DNA of 64,000 bases from Anaerolineae bacterium (GTDB lineage Bacteria > Chloroflexota > Anaerolineae > Promineifilales > Promineifilaceae). A program made the translations under genes and the position numbers. The first letter of the stretch is position 1. Every line of letters starts with the position of its first letter. The notes below the pieces were generated by a model. It searched no databases. It saw only the letters and a program-made list of their open reading frames with translations, and was not told the DNA's origin. Location of the stretch: NCBI GenBank assembly GCA_023384415.1, contig JAHDWJ010000016.1:1-64000 (forward strand), given 5' to 3'. Positions 8,793-16,972 of the stretch are shown in pieces.

Positions 8793-9222
8793 CTTTTGGT
8801 TTTGCCAGTAAAAATGTCCATACGCGGTTATCTGTCATAATTTGTCCAGGTTTACCGATTCGGTTGCTTTGAACTCAATGAGAATAGTATGGGCTGGACT
8901 ATCTCGAATACCATCCGGCAGCCGCAACCGCTGATCTTGCGTCCATTGTTTATCGTATCGGCGCAAGAGCAAAATATCTACTTCTGGAGGGTCCGTCATA
9001 ATGGGGACATCTGTTTGGACACTGATGTTGACTGACGTAAGAATATAGGTCAATAATGCCCCTAATAACCGATGCCAGAAGGTTTTCATTAAGGTTATTG
9101 TAGCAGATGAGGGGGATGTGGGAAAAGCTGGTAGATAGTCTGAAGTTTGGGGGAACTTTTACCGTGTGGGTGGCGTTTTGTGGGTAGATGGCCTTATTTA
9201 CCTTATAGCAAAGGAGTCACCC

Positions 9223-11580
9223 ATGTTGAAGAAATTCACCCTTACGCTGTTGGTTTTGTTTTGTATTGGGATGGGGTTCGCGGCCGCAGCCCAGGCCCAA
9301 GAACCCATCCCGCCCCCTTTTCCCCCACCCATTCCCATAGACCAGTTCACCATCGCCTATCAGCGGGTTAATGTGACTATCGTCAACCAGATTGCTACGA
9401 CCCACATTGACCAGCTTTTCGTCAACCCAAACAGTTGGATGGTCGAGGGTACCTATCTGTTTCCTTTGCCCGCCGGAGCCACCGTCAGCCAGTTGACTAT
9501 GTGGGTAGATGGTGTGCCCATCGAGGCCAAAATCCTGACCGCCAGTGAGGCCCAACAAATTTATGATGAGATTGTGCGCCAGATGCGTGACCCGGCCCTG
9601 CTGAAATATGTAGGCACCCAGGCCATCCAGGCCAACGTCTTCCCCCTGCCCCCCAACGGTGAGCGGCGGGTTGAAATTGAGTACCAGCAGCTTCTCACCG
9701 CCGAAAATGGGCTGTTCCATTACGTTTATCCCCAATCAACGGAGTTGTATAGCAATGAACCGTTGCAAAGCCAGAGCATCCGCGTAGATTTACAGTCAAA
9801 TGAGGCGATTCGCACCCTTTATTCACCCAGCCATGCCGTCGCTATCAGCCGGGCTGGAGAGTTTGCGGCGGTGGTTGGTTATGAAGGGAACAATGTCCGG
9901 GCCGAGGAAGATTTCAGCCTGTTTTACAGCGTTTCACCAGAGGATATTGGCCTGAGCCTGCTCAGTTACAAAGAGACGGGCGAAAATGGGTTCTTTTTAC
10001 TCCTGGCGTCTCCTAAAGTCACCGTTGACCCCAATCAGGTGGTGGCTAAGGATGTGATACTCGTTTTAGATACATCGGGCAGTATGTTTGGTGAGAAGAT
10101 AGATCAGGCTAAAGAGGCGGCCAATTATGTGATTGGCCGGTTGAATCCCCAAGACCGGTTTAATGTGGTGACGTTTAGCACCGGGGTCACTTTGTATGAG
10201 CGGCAGATGGTCGCGGCCGCGAACGCCGCCGCCGGCCAGGCCTTCATCAACCGGATTGAGGCCATCGGCGGCACCAACATCAGCCAGGCTTTGCTGGAAG
10301 CGATTGCCCTGGCTGACCGGGAGCGGCCTACCACCATCATCTTCCTGACCGACGGCCTGGCTACCGAAGGGATCACCGACAGCGGCCGTTTACTGGACAC
10401 AGTGAGTCAGGCGGCCCCGCCCAATGTGCGCCTCTTTGCCTTTGGGGTGGGCAATGATGTAGATACCTTCCTGCTCGACAGTCTGGCTCAAAACCATCGT
10501 GGCACCAGCAGCTATGTCCGCCCTGGTCAGGCCATTGATGAGGTAGTGAGCGGTTTTTACGCCAAAATCAGCACCCCCGTCTTGTCTGACATCAGCCTGG
10601 ATTATGATGGGATTGTGGTGGAGCAGTTGTACCCGCAAACCCTGCCGGATCTTTTTGCTGGCAGCCAGTTGGTGCTGGTGGGGCGGTACCGGGAAGGTGG
10701 CCCGGCCACACTTACCCTGCGCGGCACGGTCAATGGGCAGCCCCAGGAGTTTGTTTATACGGACCACCATTTCCAGACGCGGGGCGGCAATGAGTTTATC
10801 CCCCGGCTGTGGGCTACCCGGGCCATCGGCCATCTGCTGACGGAGATTCGACTGCATGGGGAAAACCCAGAGCTGGTGCAAAGTGTGATTAACCTGAGTG
10901 TGCGGTATGGGATTATCACCCCATACACCAGTTTTCTGATCGAAGAGGATGATATTTTCAGCCAGACGGGGCGTAATGCGGTGGCCCAGGAAGCGGCCGC
11001 GACGTTTGCTCCGGCTGCGGTAAGCGGTGAATCGGCTGTAGGCGCGGCCGCCGACCAGGGGGCATTGGCCGAAGCAGAAGCCCCTATGGCTCCCCCGGCC
11101 CCGTTTGTCAGCCTTCAGACTGGTCAACTGGTGGATGTAGCGGATCTGGTTCAGGCGGTAGGCAGCAAGACGTTTGTCTTGCGGGAGGGGGTATGGATTG
11201 ATACGACGTTTGATCCAGCCCAGTTTACCCCAGAACAGGTGGGGTTTGCCAGTGACAGTTACTTTGACCTGCTCGCGGCCGCGCCTGATTTAGGTCCCTA
11301 CTTTGCCCTGGGGACACAGGTGGTGGTGGTGTATGAAGGGGTGGCTTACCAGGTGGTTGAAGGGGATGGCAGCAGCAGTGTGACCATTCCCTCGGTAATA
11401 GCGGTGAACCCTGAGACTGGCAGCAGCCCGGCAGCAACAACTTCAACGGGGGTAGTTACTGGTACGGGCAGTGGCTCAGCGGGAAGGGGGGGAGTGTGCG
11501 GGGGCGCGGCCGCGCTTCCCGTGGGGCTGCTCATTCTAGTCGTCGGTCTAGGATGGCGGCGGCGAGATTTCTACCACTAG
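9223..11580 (+). CDS. VIT and von Willebrand A domain protein, secreted and membrane-anchored
   Basis: The 785-residue protein has a signal peptide (LKKFTLTLLVLFCIGMGF...AQA), a VIT domain (about residues 40-170) and a VWA domain. The MIDAS motif DTSGS is at 283-287 with later 'T' and 'D' ligands in 'GTNIS' and 'FLTDGLA'. An Ala-rich linker follows. The C-terminus is a Gly/Cys stretch (GGVCGGAAALP), a hydrophobic helix and RRR, which looks like a CTERM-type sorting signal. The start at 9223 is chosen over 9166 because AAGGAG lies just upstream and the signal peptide then starts cleanly. Family members bind ligands at the cell surface and are often sortase or rhomboid targets. The gene holds six GCGGCCGC octamers. 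Confidence 0.85.
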   Translation: MLKKFTLTLLVLFCIGMGFAAAAQAQEPIPPPFPPPIPIDQFTIAYQRVNVTIVNQIATTHIDQLFVNPNSWMVEGTYLFPLPAGATVSQLTMWVDGVPIEAKILTASEAQQIYDEIVRQMRDPALLKYVGTQAIQANVFPLPPNGERRVEIEYQQLLTAENGLFHYVYPQSTELYSNEPLQSQSIRVDLQSNEAIRTLYSPSHAVAISRAGEFAAVVGYEGNNVRAEEDFSLFYSVSPEDIGLSLLSYKETGENGFFLLLASPKVTVDPNQVVAKDVILVLDTSGSMFGEKIDQAKEAANYVIGRLNPQDRFNVVTFSTGVTLYERQMVAAANAAAGQAFINRIEAIGGTNISQALLEAIALADRERPTTIIFLTDGLATEGITDSGRLLDTVSQAAPPNVRLFAFGVGNDVDTFLLDSLAQNHRGTSSYVRPGQAIDEVVSGFYAKISTPVLSDISLDYDGIVVEQLYPQTLPDLFAGSQLVLVGRYREGGPATLTLRGTVNGQPQEFVYTDHHFQTRGGNEFIPRLWATRAIGHLLTEIRLHGENPELVQSVINLSVRYGIITPYTSFLIEEDDIFSQTGRNAVAQEAAATFAPAAVSGESAVGAAADQGALAEAEAPMAPPAPFVSLQTGQLVDVADLVQAVGSKTFVLREGVWIDTTFDPAQFTPEQVGFASDSYFDLLAAAPDLGPYFALGTQVVVVYEGVAYQVVEGDGSSSVTIPSVIAVNPETGSSPAATTSTGVVTGTGSGSAGRGGVCGGAAALPVGLLILVVGLGWRRRDFYH

Positions 11581-11607
11581 TGAGCAGTAAGCAATTAGCA
11601 GCAGGAT
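11580..11607 (+). repeat. 7-bp tandem repeat (GTGAGCA family)
   Basis: Four heptamers start GTGAGCA, GTAAGCA, ATTAGCA, GCAGGAT, beginning at the stop codon of the VIT/VWA gene. The same heptamer family recurs inside the moeA-like gene (54393-54434) and near 61460. Confidence 0.55.
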
Positions 11608-11786
11608 TCTCCAGAAGTAGGGCGTATAAAAATAGTTTGCGAACTTCTGTAGACCCATATTAATTTTTTACCGCTGATTCTACCAACGTTGGCTGCCCGT
11701 GCTGAAATTTGCACAGGGCCGGGCACGCTTTGCGACGATCAGTGTAGAAATCGCGTTTGTTTTTTGGCTGAGGGCCAAATAGCTAG

Positions 11787-11818
11787 ACCGCCAGAGGCAT
11801 CTGCTTTTGGCGGTTTTT
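11787..11818 (+). terminator. Rho-independent terminator
   Basis: ACCGCCA at 11787-11793 pairs with TGGCGGT at 11808-11814 and is followed by a T run. It closes the VIT/VWA transcript before the next promoter. Confidence 0.65.
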
Positions 11819-11827
11819 ATTTTCCTC

Positions 11828-11886
11828 TTGACAATACATCTCTTTTGTGAATAATTTAGGCAAGCCTAAATATTAGGCATACCTAA
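11828..11886 (+). promoter_or_regulatory. Promoter with two DtxR/MntR-type operators
   Basis: TTGACA at 11828-11833 and AATAAT at 11850-11855 are 16 bases apart. Over and just after the -10 lie two palindromes: TTTAGGCAAGCCTAAA (11855-11870) and TTAGGCATACCTAA (11873-11886). The TTAGG(C/T)...(A/G)CCTAA pattern is that of iron or manganese repressors of the DtxR/IdeR/MntR family. A metal-bound repressor here would block transcription of the ICMT-like gene. The family assignment is inferred from the motif. Confidence 0.65.
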
Positions 11887-11906
11887 ATATCTTGAAGAGG
11901 TGTATT

Positions 11907-12497
11907 GTGAACCATGAAACCATTTTCCGTCTAATTACCATTTTAGTGGTCAGCATTATTTTCACCATCAGCGTATCGTTCCGCCGTCGGGCAGAGAAGC
12001 AAGCTGGCCAACTTCGTAGTAAAGAGGGTCAAGGGGCCGTCCGGTTAGTTCGGCTTTATGTTTTATTGGTATGGGTGGTTATTTTGGCCTATCTCATTAA
12101 TCCAACCTGGGTGCAATGGGCCCAAATGCCGTTACCGATTTGGGTACGCAGCTTGGGAGCTGGTCTGGTGGGGTTAGCTATCCCCCTGGTTTATTGGGTG
12201 TTCGTGAGCCTGGGGTTAAACATTTCCCCTACCCAATCCACAAGGTTGGGAGCTACATTAGTGACACACGGGCCCTATCGTTGGGTACGTCATCCCTTGT
12301 ACAGCGTAGGTTGTATGGCCTATCTGGGATTGACGTTACTGACAGCTTTGTGGCCGATATTGGTGGGGTTAATCCCAGCCCTAGTCTTTATCATCTGGCG
12401 CACCCCAAAAGAAGAGGCCCGGCTCATAGAAACTTTTGGTGAGGCGTATCGCACCTATATGGTCCGGACTGGTCGCTATGTGCCCCGGCTGTGGTAA
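11907..12497 (+). CDS. Isoprenylcysteine/phospholipid methyltransferase-like membrane protein
   Basis: The 196-residue multi-pass membrane protein has the ICMT/PEMT signature 'THGPYRWVRHPLYSVG' (about residues 115-130) and a C-terminal 'EEARLIETFGEAYRTYMVRTGRYVPRLW'. Bacterial members methylate small lipid or isoprenoid substrates with AdoMet; the substrate is unknown. The GTG at 11907 is chosen because GAAGAGG lies six bases upstream. The TTG at 11892 would overlap the ribosome site. The gene sits directly behind the two metal-repressor operators, so expression is probably metal-dependent. Confidence 0.75.
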   Translation: MNHETIFRLITILVVSIIFTISVSFRRRAEKQAGQLRSKEGQGAVRLVRLYVLLVWVVILAYLINPTWVQWAQMPLPIWVRSLGAGLVGLAIPLVYWVFVSLGLNISPTQSTRLGATLVTHGPYRWVRHPLYSVGCMAYLGLTLLTALWPILVGLIPALVFIIWRTPKEEARLIETFGEAYRTYMVRTGRYVPRLW

Positions 12498-12534
12498 AAG
12501 AAATAGGGGTCTTGGGGATTTCGTCGGGTCCGAG

Positions 12535-12604
12535 GTGAAACGTGAAGCGTGATACATGAGGTCTCTCTAGTCACGCAGCACGTTTCATGCTTCAACTTTC
12601 ACCC
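12535..12604. repeat. Imperfect hairpin built of GTGAAGC-type heptamers
   Basis: The left part runs GTGAAAC, GTGAAGC, GTGATAC. The right part contains TCACGCAGCACG and ends CTTTCAC. The arms pair imperfectly around GGTCTCTCTAG. It is related to the perfect hairpin at 43374-43415 and to 14841-14873. Confidence 0.55.
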
Positions 12605-12626
12605 ATCACAATTACGAGAGGTTGCT

Positions 12627-13136
12627 ATGTTAGATTTCACGGTTATTCTGCCCCACAGCCTGGGGTATGGCTTGATTTATGGGTTTCTTTTGGCAGGCTT
12701 AATTTTGGGAAGCCTGTGGTATAACGCCGAAATGTGGCATCAGGATTATCCAGAAGCGATTAAGGCTAAAGTTGGACCGATAAGTGAGAAAGCGAAACGG
12801 CAGCGAGCCTGGTTTGCTTTACTCTTTTTCCCCCTGACTTTTGGCTTTCCCTTATTGGTTGTGTGGCGGCTGAGTTTGATTGTTGGAGATGTTGGGTTCG
12901 CGGCCGCGTTCCTGATGGTGTTTATTCTATTCTTTCTCTTTAATCTGATAGATTTACTGGTGGTAGATTGGTTGATTGCCGTTTACCTGCGCCCTTCTTT
13001 CCTCATCTTGCCCGGCATCGAAGGGATGGCTGAATACCATGATTATGGCTATCATTTTCGCGCTTTCCTCATTGGCCTTATCTTTTGCCTGGTGAGTGGG
13101 GTTGTTATAGGGGGTATAGGCTCGCTTATCTGGTGA
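12627..13136 (+). CDS. Hypothetical membrane protein
   Basis: The 169-residue protein has about four hydrophobic segments: near residues 12-32, 60-85, 90-120 (with 'LIDLLVVDWLIAVYL') and 145-168. I do not recognise the family. The ATG at 12627 follows GAGAGG with good spacing. Upstream in-frame codons would translate the hairpin repeat and are rejected. It may be co-transcribed with the ICMT-like gene, with a hairpin between them. Confidence 0.6.
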   Translation: MLDFTVILPHSLGYGLIYGFLLAGLILGSLWYNAEMWHQDYPEAIKAKVGPISEKAKRQRAWFALLFFPLTFGFPLLVVWRLSLIVGDVGFAAAFLMVFILFFLFNLIDLLVVDWLIAVYLRPSFLILPGIEGMAEYHDYGYHFRAFLIGLIFCLVSGVVIGGIGSLIW

Positions 13137-13146
13137 CCGGGCTTAT

Positions 13147-13698
13147 TCACCTATTTTTCCAGGCCCAATGATGGCGGGTAACAGGGTCGTGGGGATGGTC
13201 CGATGCTTCGGTGGTGGTGAAATCATGGGGCGGCAGTCCGGCTACTTCAACGGTGATGCTGTGAATGTGGTAGCGGGTGTCCAGGCCAGGATAAGAGGCC
13301 GATGGGATTTGTTGTTGGTGCTGCCGGTATGTTTCCGGGTGTAAAATAACGGCGGTGGGTGAGACGTGCAGCTCTTCTTGTAAACCTCTGATGGCGGCTT
13401 GCTGGTAGGTTTCACCTCGTTTGATTTTTTCGGAAGGGGGATAATGGCGCGGCCGCATCCCCCCTCCTTCCATCTCTTGGGCCACTTCTACCAATATCCG
13501 CTCCCCCTGGTAAATGATAATCTCTACCGCCTGAACCAGCCGCAGCGGGGGATTATCTTGCAGCACCGTCTCCCCGGCTACAATCTCGGCCCACAAATGA
13601 TGGATTGTTTTTGTCCCTTCTAGCTGGCCCCAAAGGGTACTGTCTATCTGCTTATCGGCCAGCCACGTTTGCAAATCTTGGAGGGAGGTCAGGTTCAT
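13147..13698 (-). CDS. Nudix-fold protein with degenerate Nudix box
   Basis: The 183-residue protein has a Nudix-like fold. The box reads 'GETYQQAAIRGLQEELHV', where the canonical pattern is G-x5-E-x7-R-E-U-x-E-E-x-G-U. The first Glu is replaced (Q/A), RE is RG and the final Gly is His, while the catalytic EE pair is kept. Hydrolase activity is therefore doubtful or altered. Its ATG overlaps the stop of the upstream aminotransferase gene by four bases (ATGA), so the two are translationally coupled. Confidence 0.65.
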   Translation of the reverse strand: MNLTSLQDLQTWLADKQIDSTLWGQLEGTKTIHHLWAEIVAGETVLQDNPPLRLVQAVEIIIYQGERILVEVAQEMEGGGMRPRHYPPSEKIKRGETYQQAAIRGLQEELHVSPTAVILHPETYRQHQQQIPSASYPGLDTRYHIHSITVEVAGLPPHDFTTTEASDHPHDPVTRHHWAWKNR

Positions 13699-14816
13699 TG
13701 GTTTTCTCGTAAATAAGTTTCCAGGTGGCTCAAATTGGTGGCGAAATTGCGCCGCCCCAGGCCCAGGCGAACATGGTGATCGTCATAACCCAAATGAGGG
13801 CCAGGCAGGAGCAATACACCGGCCTGTTCGATAAGCTCCTGGCAAAATTGGGTGGCTGAGGGAACATTGACCCCCAATAAAGCGACGGATCCCGCCTGCG
13901 GCCGCCGCCAGGTAAACAGCTCCGGCCAACGGGCAAAAAACGGCTCAGCCTCCAGCAAATTTTCCTGGATGATACGCCGGCTGCGGCTGATAAGCTGCTC
14001 TTGAACGGAGAGAGCTACCAATGCCAGGAACTCGCTGGGTGCGGCCGCACAGATACTGGTGTAATGTTTCCAGTTGATGAAGCGGCCGCGTACTGCCTCA
14101 TCCTGAATGATGACCCACCCGCTGCGTAAGCCGGGCAGCCCGTGAACTTTGCTCAACCCACCCAGGACAAGGCACCGATCATAGAACGCGGCCGCGCTGG
14201 GCAATGTCTCCCGCCCATCCAACTCCAGTCCCCGGTACATCTCATCCCAAAAAAGCCAGCACCCCTGCTTCTCCGCGATGGCCACAATGGCTTCCAGTTC
14301 GTCGTAGGTGGGTAGACAGCCAGTAGGGTTGTGGGGAAAGTTGACGATAATCATTTTGGTCTGGGGAGTCACCAGGTTTTCCAGATGGGCCAGGTTAACA
14401 CGCCACCCTTGCTCTGTCGGCTGGATGGGCCAGAGGCGGGTCTGGTCGCGGCCGCAAATATGTTCCGCCACCTGGAGCAAAGAAGCATAGGCCGGAGCCA
14501 TCACCACCACCTCATCCCCCGGCTCCAGGAGCGTCCGCATCGTCACATAAATCCCCTCTTCTGGGGCATTCAGTACCACCACCTGATCCGGGCTGACCCC
14601 AGGATACCGGTCAGCAATGGCCTGGCGCAGGCGTGGGTGCCCCTGTGATTCTGTGTATCCCAGGTGTAGATGGCCCAAATCATCCAACGACCGCCCAGCC
14701 AACGCCAGCAGCTCCCCCACCGTCAGGCTCTCACAATCAGAAGCACAAAGCAAATAAGGCGTGGTAAACTCATATTTAGCAAAATATTCTTCAATGGCGA
14801 AGGATGGGATGTTCAT
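13695..14816 (-). CDS. Class I/II pyridoxal-phosphate aminotransferase
   Basis: The 373-residue fold-type I PLP enzyme has 'HLGYTESQGHPRLRQAIADRY' near the N-terminus, 'VNFPHNPTGCLP' and 'LFWDEMYRGLEL' for cofactor binding, the Schiff-base Lys in 'GGLSKVHGLPGLRSGW', and a substrate-carboxylate Arg in 'HHVRLGLGRRNF'. The substrate is unknown. The ATG at 14816 is preferred because AAGGAA lies just upstream. The longer form (to 14852) would translate the spacer hairpin. The gene holds five GCGGCCGC octamers, among the densest in the window. Confidence 0.8.
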   Translation of the reverse strand: MNIPSFAIEEYFAKYEFTTPYLLCASDCESLTVGELLALAGRSLDDLGHLHLGYTESQGHPRLRQAIADRYPGVSPDQVVVLNAPEEGIYVTMRTLLEPGDEVVVMAPAYASLLQVAEHICGRDQTRLWPIQPTEQGWRVNLAHLENLVTPQTKMIIVNFPHNPTGCLPTYDELEAIVAIAEKQGCWLFWDEMYRGLELDGRETLPSAAAFYDRCLVLGGLSKVHGLPGLRSGWVIIQDEAVRGRFINWKHYTSICAAAPSEFLALVALSVQEQLISRSRRIIQENLLEAEPFFARWPELFTWRRPQAGSVALLGVNVPSATQFCQELIEQAGVLLLPGPHLGYDDHHVRLGLGRRNFATNLSHLETYLRENQ

Positions 14817-14840
14817 AAAAGATTCCTTGATATGCGATTT

Positions 14841-14873
14841 GTGATGCGTCATTCTTTACTGATGACGCATCAC
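14841..14873. repeat. Perfect 12-bp inverted repeat (GTGATGCGTCAT)
   Basis: GTGATGCGTCAT and ATGACGCATCAC are separated by nine bases, in the divergent spacer between the aminotransferase and the methyltransferase. It is related in sequence to the hairpins at 12535 and 43374. Confidence 0.6.
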
Positions 14874-14910
14874 CCATTAAGGGCAGAATTCTACCTCACC
14901 CACCAGATTT

Positions 14911-15603
14911 ATGGATCACTTTCAACGCATTTACCGACAGGAAGCAGATGGATACAGCCGGTTAATGAGGGGGGCGGATGTAGATGGTCGGCTCGCGGCC
15001 GCGCTGCACACCCTCACCTCCTTCACCGGCAAAAAATGGCTTGACCTGGGCACAGGCACAGGGCGCATTCCCGCCATTGCCGCCGGGCAAACGGGCCAAC
15101 TCATCGCCCTAGACCGCCATGAGGCGATGCTCAGGCAGCAACTCCTCCCTGGCTCTACACGCCCTACCCCTCTGCTCGTTCAAGCCGATATGCAGGCTTT
15201 ACCCTTGCCCAGTCACCGCTTTGATGTTGTGACCGCCGGGTGGGCCATTGGGCACAGCCGTTTTTGGGCCGCCGAAAATTGGCTGGAGACGATTGGGCAA
15301 ATGGTACAGGAGATGCGCCGGGTAACCACCCCAGGTGGGATGGTCATCATCATTGAGACGATGGGCACAGGGGTATTATCACCCGCTCCACCTAACGCGG
15401 AGCTGGCAGAATATTATGGTTGGCTAGAGTCCGAGTGGGGATTTGCCCGGCAGGTGATCCCGATTGATTATGAGTTTCAGAGTGTGGAGGACGCGGCCGC
15501 GATGATGACCTTCTTCTTTGGTGAGGCAATGGGGCAGCAAGTGCGGCAAAATAATTGGAAACGGGTGCCTGAATGGGCTGGTTTGTGGGTGTGGCATCAA
15601 TGA
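14911..15603 (+). CDS. Class I SAM-dependent methyltransferase
   Basis: The 230-residue Rossmann-fold methyltransferase has AdoMet motif I 'WLDLGTGTGRIPAIAA' (about residues 43-58), an acidic 'IALDRHEAML' strand, 'QADMQALPLPSHRFDVVTAGWAIGH' and a post-motif 'MRRVTTPGGMVIIIET'. The UbiE/type-11 appearance suggests a small-molecule substrate that cannot be named. It is transcribed divergently from the aminotransferase. Confidence 0.8.
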   Translation: MDHFQRIYRQEADGYSRLMRGADVDGRLAAALHTLTSFTGKKWLDLGTGTGRIPAIAAGQTGQLIALDRHEAMLRQQLLPGSTRPTPLLVQADMQALPLPSHRFDVVTAGWAIGHSRFWAAENWLETIGQMVQEMRRVTTPGGMVIIIETMGTGVLSPAPPNAELAEYYGWLESEWGFARQVIPIDYEFQSVEDAAAMMTFFFGEAMGQQVRQNNWKRVPEWAGLWVWHQ

Positions 15604-15627
15604 TCTGGTTGCCTGAGAAGACAAAAT

Positions 15628-16389
15628 TCAGGAGATAGGCCTCAGAAGCAGCACTCGTCGTTTGCCCATCTGAAACTGCTCAACACGTTGATAACCTTCA
15701 TGGGCCACTCTTTGCCCCTTATCAGATACAAGGGCAACAATACTCGCTGGCGTCAAAATACCTGCCAAAGTATCAAGCATCTGTTTCAATGGGCTGCCTG
15801 ATGCGGATAGAGTTTGTGGATAATGCCAATGTGAATGCACCCCGTAAGGTACATCTGTAAACACAATGTCTACAGCTGTGCCTTTCAGGTTTCTATGGAC
15901 TGCATCCCCATCCAACACATTTGCCTGAAACACAGTTGTCCTGAGTGGATGATTATTGGCTAAATCGGCTATTTTGCTACGCAGGCGATAGGTACTGTTC
16001 AAGGCTTCCTGGTGTGATTCTTTGCCATATAATCTCAGCCTTTCGGAGAGTTCATTTTTCCTTTTGTCCAGACCATTTACAGTGAGCAAGTCCAGGTTTT
16101 GCTGCGCCACACGAACAGCTTTCCCCTCAATGTCCGAACCGATGATCGTCCGAAAAGAATGCCAGTACAAATAAGCCAATATAGTGAGATGATAGGCCGC
16201 TCCACAGCAAGGATCATATAAGACGCAAGGGCCGGCCATCTGATTTGTTTCCCGCCAGACAAGACACCGCTGTATAATCTCATCAGCCAGACGAATAGGA
16301 AATGCTGGATGCCCGGGCAAGCTGTAAAAAACCCGACCACTCGCCAGATCGGAATAATCGGGACGTTCCTTCGCAAATTTATAGGGCAT
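15628..16389 (-). CDS. AviRa-like rRNA guanine methyltransferase
   Basis: The 253-residue protein opens 'MPYKFAKERPDYSDLASGRVFYSLPGHPAFPIRL', followed by motif I 'LYDPCCGAAYHLTILAYLYW' and a catalytic-type 'DIVFTDVPYGVHSHW'. This order matches AviRa of Streptomyces viridochromogenes, which methylates a 23S rRNA guanine and gives avilamycin resistance. Resemblance is from memory. A housekeeping or small-molecule role is possible. It contains no GCGGCCGC and reads slightly more AT-rich than its neighbours. The ATG at 16389 is used; an upstream TTG is less likely. Confidence 0.7.
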   Translation of the reverse strand: MPYKFAKERPDYSDLASGRVFYSLPGHPAFPIRLADEIIQRCLVWRETNQMAGPCVLYDPCCGAAYHLTILAYLYWHSFRTIIGSDIEGKAVRVAQQNLDLLTVNGLDKRKNELSERLRLYGKESHQEALNSTYRLRSKIADLANNHPLRTTVFQANVLDGDAVHRNLKGTAVDIVFTDVPYGVHSHWHYPQTLSASGSPLKQMLDTLAGILTPASIVALVSDKGQRVAHEGYQRVEQFQMGKRRVLLLRPIS

Positions 16390-16462
16390 CGTCAATCGTG
16401 GTTATTTGCCTGAATAGTTTCGGGCAGCTCCCCGGCCATGTCATTAACTTGTTTTACTCTGG

Positions 16463-16907
16463 TCACGCGGCCGCACGCAACCCCACCAATATCGGCTGCA
16501 AACAACCCATCATCGCCACCAGCCGCGTCGCTACTTTCTCCTGATATGTTAGGGTCAAAGGCTCTTCGGGAATTACCTCATACACCTTCGTCCATCCGCG
16601 ATCCCACATCTCCGCTTCCACCCCATCCCCCAGTACATCTTTAATCTCAAACAAGTGGCGGCGAAATCCGTCTAATAAGATCCGATTCAATTGGTGGTTC
16701 TTATCCTCAAAATGCAGCCCCAGTTCATACCCTCCCGTCCGATACGCCTTCACCACCTCATAATGCAAATTCGGCTCGCCAAAATGGAACTGCACCAGGA
16801 ATCCCCAGGGCTGCCGCGTCTGCACTTGGGGCCATTCAGGGGGCAATTTAGGAATCACCAGCTCTGGTAACGTTTTGAGGAACTTTGTTTGGGAGAGTTG
16901 AGCCATT
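16463..16907 (-). CDS. Hypothetical protein
   Basis: The 147-residue soluble protein has 'PWGFLVQFHFGEPNLHYEVVKAYRTGGYELGLHFEDK' in the middle and a charged 'MWDRGWTKVYEVIPEEPLTLTYQEKVATRLVAMM' near the end. I do not recognise the family. The mix of aromatic and charged residues suggests a folded cytoplasmic alpha/beta protein. The ATG at 16907 is chosen because the in-frame TTG at 16918 falls in the T run of the terminator just upstream. Confidence 0.55.
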
Positions 16908-16917
16908 GGTTGAAACA

Positions 16918-16949
16918 AAAACCGCCCCGTTCAGACAGCAACGGAGCGG
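16918..16949 (-). terminator. Rho-independent terminator
   Basis: On the minus strand CCGCTCCGTT pairs with AACGGGGCGG (one mismatch), followed by TTTT. It ends the transcript of the Rpn-family gene at 16973. The stem foot carries a GCGGCCGC octamer (16946-16953). Confidence 0.65.
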
Positions 16950-16972
16950 CCGCGCAAGAAGGGTGAGCTATC

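Larger units (their letters stand above)
7806..9089 (-). pseudogene. Decayed Rpn-like (PD-(D/E)XK) nuclease gene split by an integron cassette
   Basis: The N-terminal part (9089 to 8835) reads 'MKTFWHRLLGALLTYIL...PPEVDILLLRRY...ILIEFKATESVNLDKL'. The middle part resumes after the cassette as 'GLNEVALVLLAGVRPRAATL' then 'VYRSSNPMLTG...PHNAFVKCFA'. The tail repeats 'PEE(R/V)L..LRPEE' before 'EIEAYLEKLKQQKKF'. This layout matches Rpn/PD-(D/E)XK family proteins. Damage: TGA stops at 8835-8837 and 8303-8305, a TAG in 'LGE*W' near 8024, a frameshift shortly after it, and the insertion at 8396-8792. Removing the insert restores the frame exactly at Gln-Lys-Leu-Gly-Leu-Asn. No GCGGCCGC occurs after base 7828. 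Confidence 0.8.

Noticed and set aside
8463..8872. Open frame on the plus strand across the cassette
   Set aside because: It is a shadow of the minus-strand gene, which has the attC geometry, an ATG with a ribosome site and a plausible protein.
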